Origin: Cerrena zonata
Lineage: Eukaryota; Basidiomycota; Agaricomycetes; Polyporales; Cerrenaceae
Reading direction: 5' to 3'
Assembly (NCBI GenBank): GCA_038087015.1
Contig: JASBNA010000028.1
Location: forward strand, 482,652 to 546,651
Length of the DNA stretch: 64,000 nt
Positions 59,776 to 64,000 of the stretch are shown piece by piece (positions within the stretch are counted from its first letter, which is position 1; each line of letters opens with the position of its first letter). Under the pieces are notes generated by a model. It ran no database searches. It saw only the letters and a list, made by a program, of their open reading frames with translations, and was not told where the DNA came from. The translations under genes were made by a program, and so were the position numbers.

Positions 59776-61971
59776 TCAATTGGAAGCACCCTGAGTAATC
59801 TTATCTGACATATCGTCTTCGCTTCCCGGTGTTTGGGTCAAGCTTTCATCCGCTAAGTATTCATCGACAACGCTTTTGAGCAGATCGACCCCCTTTTCTC
59901 CTTGAATAGGGTCAGCAGTTTCTTTAGAAGCGGTTGCAGTAGTTAAGTCTTCCTTGTTTTCTGACACTTCATCAATTTTGGCATCATCCAGTGATTCCGG
60001 TTCATCTTCATCACGGTTTACTGATTCCTCATCACCTGTCCTTTCTGCTTTCTCATCTATTCCCAAATCTGTAGGCGCATCTGATTTTATGGTGGAGTCT
60101 TTAGCTTCTTCGTTATCTTCTTGGGGAACGGATTCATTATTAGTGTTTAAACCTGGAATCGAAGTCAAACTTTCTTTAGAATCAGAAATTGATTCGTTGG
60201 AGGTCAAAACTGGATCTTGGGAAACCAAATCTTCTCTATTTGAGTCTGTATCTTGAAGAGCAGTTTCGTCTTCAGATGACTTCACTAAATCTTCTGTAGA
60301 TTCAACCGAGTCCACCTTTGGCTCAAATTTGAGGTCCCAGAGGTCTTCAACAATCAACTTGAATCGAGGTTCAACCTCAACGTTAAGTGGCTTCTTCAAT
60401 GAATTAGGTAAACGTTTTCCTCTTGGTCCCTTGGCCCTACTTGGTCTATTACTGATGGGCTTGATCTTTGAGTCAGTTGAGGTAGGAATTTCTTCATCTT
60501 TTTTGGAATCTTCTACTAAACTTTCTTCGGACTTGGTAGGGATATTCGGGTTAGTCATACCAGGTAACGCAATACCCTTACCCATCATACCTTTTAAGCT
60601 TTCTGCAAATTTCATTTTATCGGATGAAAGTTTCCCTCTAGTAACCGGAGATGGCTTGCTAACATTAGAATCTTCCTTTTCAGAATCCAATTCTTCCTTC
60701 TTCTCTTGATTAAACATTTGTTGAAATGCTGCAATTTTGGATGATAATTTTTTTGGTTTTGGAGGTGGAGCCTTTGGTTTAACATCACTAAGTTGAGGAC
60801 TTGCTTTACTTGAAGAATCTTCAGATGATTTTTCTGGTCTCGCTGGGACTGCTGGTGATTCACTTTTATCAACACTTTTTGATTCAACAGGGGTCAGTTC
60901 AGATGACTTTGCTTTAGGTCTTGGGCGACTAGGAATGGTGGGTGTGGTTGTATTTTGAGGTTCAGGCTCTTGAGAATTGACCTTAGATTTAGAAGGTCTT
61001 GAAGATGGTATTTGAGGAGTTTCGATTGATTCTTCGGTTGAAGCTTTTTTGGGTCTTGTAGGAATTACTGGCGCATCTGGTTCAGTCAAGTCTTTTGTTT
61101 CGGATGGCTTAGATGTCTCGATTTTGTTAGAAATATCATCATTATCGTTTAATGCAAGTTGTTCATCAGTAGTTTGTTCATGAGTAACATTTTCAATGGA
61201 TTGCTCGATATCTTCTTTATTGGATTGCTCGATATCTGGCACTTCGATATTGACGTCTTTACTAGCTTCATCAATACTTGGTGTTGCATGGTCGACACTT
61301 TTATCCGGTTGATCAATGACTTTTGGTTCAATATTAGTGGATTCATTCGAGTTATTAGAAGAGTCTGCAGTAGGTGCAACACCATCATGAACATCGGGTT
61401 GAGATTCAATGTAAGACCCGCCCTCGGTATCTCTATCTTGCAGGACTGTTTCAACGTCATCGTTGAAACTTGAACTATCGGTATTGTTGGCGTTATAATC
61501 ATCTTCATCAACTTCGTCTTTGAAGGTGATTTTTGTATTTGAATTACCAGGGGTTATATCACCTTCTAATTCAGAATCGCTATTAGCATCTTCTTGTTGA
61601 GAATTCAATACTGATTCAGGTTCATTTGGATTATTATTTTTATCTTTAGCAGGACGATTAGGGATTGGAGGAGTTGAGGCTTGATCTGATTGATCCGAAT
61701 CGTTCTTAGAGTCCGCTTGGGACGAAGACAAGGAATCAGCAATTGGTTGTTCCGCAGAAGACTTTGCAACTGAAGAAGATGCTATTGGCTGAGCAGAGGA
61801 AGACTCTGACTTTTTTGTTTTAGAAGGTCTCTTAGGAATCACTGGTTCATCTGGATTGGGTGAGCTGGCAATTAAATTATTTGAAGACTCAGTTTTTTGA
61901 TCTGTAGGGGTTGAGTCAGACAGCTTTTTAGGTCTTTTCGGGACAGTTGGAACGGATGGAGGCAGCAGCAT
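59776..61971 (-). CDS. AIM21: AIM21, actin-patch / capping-protein regulator
   Basis: 731 residues (yeast Aim21 679), mostly disordered, starting at the ATG 61969-61971. At least seven proline motifs of the form P.(V/I)P.RP occur: VPTVPKRP, PVIPKRP, PPIPNRP, PVIPTRP, PTIPSRP, PAVPARP, and the variant PQIPSSRP. These are ligands for SH3 domains such as Abp1 and Bbc1. The conserved C-terminal blocks are present: PPPKPKKLSSKIAAFQQMF, FAESLKGMMGKGIALPGM and GPRGKRLPNSLKK. In S. cerevisiae Aim21 with Tda2 acts on barbed-end assembly at endocytic patches with capping protein. Frame intact. Confidence 0.9.
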   Translation of the reverse strand: MLLPPSVPTVPKRPKKLSDSTPTDQKTESSNNLIASSPNPDEPVIPKRPSKTKKSESSSAQPIASSSVAKSSAEQPIADSLSSSQADSKNDSDQSDQASTPPIPNRPAKDKNNNPNEPESVLNSQQEDANSDSELEGDITPGNSNTKITFKDEVDEDDYNANNTDSSSFNDDVETVLQDRDTEGGSYIESQPDVHDGVAPTADSSNNSNESTNIEPKVIDQPDKSVDHATPSIDEASKDVNIEVPDIEQSNKEDIEQSIENVTHEQTTDEQLALNDNDDISNKIETSKPSETKDLTEPDAPVIPTRPKKASTEESIETPQIPSSRPSKSKVNSQEPEPQNTTTPTIPSRPRPKAKSSELTPVESKSVDKSESPAVPARPEKSSEDSSSKASPQLSDVKPKAPPPKPKKLSSKIAAFQQMFNQEKKEELDSEKEDSNVSKPSPVTRGKLSSDKMKFAESLKGMMGKGIALPGMTNPNIPTKSEESLVEDSKKDEEIPTSTDSKIKPISNRPSRAKGPRGKRLPNSLKKPLNVEVEPRFKLIVEDLWDLKFEPKVDSVESTEDLVKSSEDETALQDTDSNREDLVSQDPVLTSNESISDSKESLTSIPGLNTNNESVPQEDNEEAKDSTIKSDAPTDLGIDEKAERTGDEESVNRDEDEPESLDDAKIDEVSENKEDLTTATASKETADPIQGEKGVDLLKSVVDEYLADESLTQTPGSEDDMSDKITQGASN

Positions 61972-62257
61972 TATACTTAAGGGATCAAGAAGGCAATTGG
62001 CTAGAAGAAAGAAAGAATCGAATTGTTAAACGATAATGATTTTGTTTGTTTTTTCTAATAAAATCGCATTTACATACTGCAAATTTAAAGCTTTATAAGA
62101 TAAGGGGAATTTGTAAGTCAGAATAGTACGATAAATACAATAATAAATACCGTTATCACAAGTATAATGGCAATAAATACAATTCTAATGAATAATACAA
62201 TGATATATATTTATGACTAGAAAAGAAAGTGCAAAGAAGAAATAGAGAAAAAAAAAA
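61972..62257. other. AIM21 upstream / NTF2 3' region
   Basis: 286 bases, AT-rich, with short duplications of AATAATAAATAC/AATAAATACAA words near 62131-62180. Nothing else was seen. Confidence 0.45.
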
Positions 62258-62685
62258 CTAAGAGTAGTTTAATCTAAAGATATCATTAAAGACATAGTAA
62301 GAGTTTCCATCAGGGATTAAATGGAAGACTTGAGAATAACGTTGGGCATTTTGTTCATCATCAATTAATAATTCACCAGTAACCATTACTAAAATGTCAC
62401 CGTTTGGAGAAGCAGGTTGTCCATCCAAAGTAGAGATTCTGTGGGCAACTTTAGCAAAAGGTAAAGAGACCAATTTTTCAACAATATCTTTAGCCCCTTG
62501 TAATTGAGAAGTTTCAAAAGTCAACATGGATTGATCTCTGTACAAGTTACCCAATTGAGATCTATCAGAATCGAATTGTTGATAGTAGAAGTTACAGAAT
62601 TCGGTAGCAACGGTATTGAAGTCGACTAAACGGTTAGTACACAGCGCATACAATGAAGATGAGTAATTTAATACATACCAGACAT
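62258..62685 (-). CDS. NTF2: NTF2, nuclear transport factor 2, two exons
   Basis: Exon 1 is seven bases (62679-62685, ATGTCTG). The 53-base intron (62626-62678) has donor GTATGT, branch TACTAAC (62633-62639) and acceptor TTTAG, and exon 2 is 62258-62625. The spliced protein [20 protein letters not shown] ... is 124 residues, the length of Ntf2 in other yeasts. Ntf2 carries Ran-GDP into the nucleus by binding FxFG nucleoporins; the single-domain alpha+beta fold is complete. The unspliced frame would give a false N-terminus starting MYALCTNRL, from intron sequence. Confidence 0.96.
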
Positions 62686-62913
62686 GGTTGAAGTTATGAT
62701 GATGTTAAGATGAAGTTTAGATGAAGTTTTCGATTTGATTTTTTTTTTATGATTTTTTTTTTTTTTTTGATTTTGCCTCGAGAGAACGGTATCATATTTA
62801 CTCAGCGTGCCATAGTAGAACCGCCACCAAACACCCAAGCACCCACACTAAGATGAGTGTAATTCTGAGCACGCCAGGGGACGAATACAAAGGGTATAAC
62901 GAGAGTCTATATA

Positions 62914-63747
62914 TTAAACTAATTGAGAATAGTCTTTTAATATACCTTTCATATGGGTATTTGTAACTTTACCTCTTCTAGCCTTTTTCTGTTTCTTTTC
63001 TTGTTGTTGAGGTTTCTTTTTAATTAATTGAGGATCAGCCCCGGTTGGTTTTAAACCTTGATCTAATAACGATTGGTATAAATTATCAGGATCAGGTAAT
63101 TTAACGTTCGACCACATATCCACGAATTCATCATCTATAAGACCCAATTCACCACCTAAATTAGCCCAAACTAATCTAGGAGCATTTTCCTTTTTATTTC
63201 TTAAAACTAAGATTTTATTTTCCAGTTCTAAATCATTAATTGCTTGTAAGCAACCAGCCCAACCATCTCTTAATTCTTTAACCGAAGTACCTTTAAAAGT
63301 TGGTTGAGACCTTAAGAAATTAAGTAAATCATCAGCATTTCTAATATTATGTAAACTAACGTATTCCAAAGTATTTTCATTAGCATCATATTTTATCCGG
63401 TCAATTTCTTTTAGTAAAGGCAATAGAGTTTCTTCAATATTAAACGATAAATAATTTTGTAATTTATTAACCGATATCGGGAAATCATGCTGTTTAATAT
63501 ATTCAACTGCTAAATGAAGTTGAGTAGATAAGTGTGATCCTGACATATCACTAGACGCATTTGATTTTTGTCTTTTGAAAACTTCACTTACGGAATCATT
63601 ATTGAATCTTTTTTTACTATCTTCTTTACTTGGAGAAACCGGTTTAGTTACTTTCGCAGGAGCAGTCACTGATCTTTTAGTCACCACAGAAGGCCCGCTT
63701 CTGATCTTATTTTTGAATGCTGATAATTGAGCTGACAAATCCGACAT
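62914..63747 (-). CDS. TFA2: TFA2, TFIIE small (beta) subunit
   Basis: 277 residues starting at the ATG 63745-63747. N-terminal Ser/Lys-rich linker, then two winged helices: LSTQLHLAVEYIKQHDFPIS ... LPLLKEIDRIKYD (about 72-125) and VSLHNIRNADDLLNFLRSQ ... LRDGWAGCLQAINDLELENKI (about 128-180). Then comes NAPRLVWANLGGELGLIDDEFVDMW, typical of the family, and a basic C-terminus (KKKPQQQEKKQKKARRGK). With Tfa1 it recruits and regulates TFIIH at promoters. Confidence 0.94.
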   Translation of the reverse strand: MSDLSAQLSAFKNKIRSGPSVVTKRSVTAPAKVTKPVSPSKEDSKKRFNNDSVSEVFKRQKSNASSDMSGSHLSTQLHLAVEYIKQHDFPISVNKLQNYLSFNIEETLLPLLKEIDRIKYDANENTLEYVSLHNIRNADDLLNFLRSQPTFKGTSVKELRDGWAGCLQAINDLELENKILVLRNKKENAPRLVWANLGGELGLIDDEFVDMWSNVKLPDPDNLYQSLLDQGLKPTGADPQLIKKKPQQQEKKQKKARRGKVTNTHMKGILKDYSQLV

Positions 63748-64000
63748 GGTTAGCTGAAGAAGAAGTAGTTGAAAGATTTAAAGCTCTGCTGATCAAAAAT
63801 ATCAAGCCCGTACATAAAATCAAAAAGCTACACCCGTACAACAGAAGCACACACCCTTACACCAATCAAGTGAATCTGTACAAAGACCCTGGAAGCTGAC
63901 AGGCAAGGCTAAACGAGAAGCATAGCTGATTGTTGTAACCTTGCACATGGATTAAGTATAAAGTTAAGCTATTGAGTTTCTGCCAGATACTAATTAGAGT
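63748..64000. promoter_or_regulatory. TFA2 upstream region with clustered Rap1-type sites
   Basis: ACACCCGTACA lies at 63830-63840 and the near-match ACACCCTTACAC at 63851-63862. A third partial site, CCCGTACAT, is at 63807-63815. They sit 60-115 bases upstream of the TFA2 start. A divergent gene beyond the window edge could share them. Confidence 0.5.

Noticed and set aside
1..64000. CRISPR arrays, bacterial operons or horizontally acquired clusters
   Set aside because: All recognised genes are ordinary budding-yeast genes with yeast splice signals; the tandem repeats seen are short micro- or minisatellites without spacers.

Overview
This is nuclear DNA from a budding yeast of the CUG-Ser (CTG) clade, the Candida/Debaryomyces/Scheffersomyces relatives. 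It is AT-rich and gene-dense, and nearly every gene has a recognisable Saccharomyces/Candida counterpart. Introns are rare and short, with GTATGT donors and TACTAAC branch points. The clade call rests mainly on CTG codons in the PAS-kinase gene. One, at 10155-10157, sits where the family has Ser (KSGPFDVFVG), and another, at 10032-10034, sits at a small-residue site. Leucine at CTG codons in conceptual translations should therefore be read as serine. I cannot name the species.

Left part (1-16 kb): the 3' end of GPI12 converges on ARP6. Then come the arrestin LDB19/ART1, a PAS kinase (PSK), the replication initiator SLD3, TAF6 and two small genes: one unrecognised, one lipid-anchored and YGL108C-like. 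Middle (16.9-43 kb): RMD9, PRP5, a dienoyl-CoA isomerase, a large probable mitochondrial protein, SSS1 (intron), RRP1, SLU7, an Esc1-like bHLH factor, DCN1 (probable intron) divergent from APC2, TAF12, an OPT-family transporter and a YLR419W/DHX29-like DEAH helicase. Right part: tRNA-Asp(GUC) and tRNA-Gly(GCC), MRP7, RER1, SLA2, a gene-free 6.9 kb block (50345-57274), an MNN2-type mannosyltransferase, CWC21, AIM21, NTF2 (intron with a 7-nt first exon) and TFA2.

The 6.9 kb gene-free block is the most unusual part. On the minus strand it holds decayed Ty1/copia-type coding pieces in the expected order (gag-like, integrase tail, reverse transcriptase, RT/RNase H border). Next to them lies a Ty3/gypsy RNase H-connection fragment with a clear W...NVIGDTLSR signature. 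A GC-poor, gene-free retrotransposon graveyard on an otherwise packed chromosome is what centromeres look like in several CTG-clade yeasts, so this is a candidate regional centromere. That is inference.

Five housekeeping genes (SLD3, PRP5, APC2, TAF12 and the DEAH helicase) are interrupted by eight single-base frame shifts in total, several in short A or T runs. The protein continues perfectly in the next frame each time, so uncorrected assembly errors are more likely than gene death.

The genes do not form operons. Themes that recur are transcription initiation (TAF6, TAF12, TFA2, ARP6), splicing (PRP5, SLU7, CWC21), ubiquitin/NEDD8 and cell cycle (DCN1, APC2, LDB19, SLD3), actin/endocytosis (SLA2, AIM21, LDB19) and secretory-pathway membrane biology (SSS1, RER1, GPI12, MNN2). 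A Rap1-type element (ACACCCGTACA) recurs upstream of RRP1, MRP7 and TFA2.
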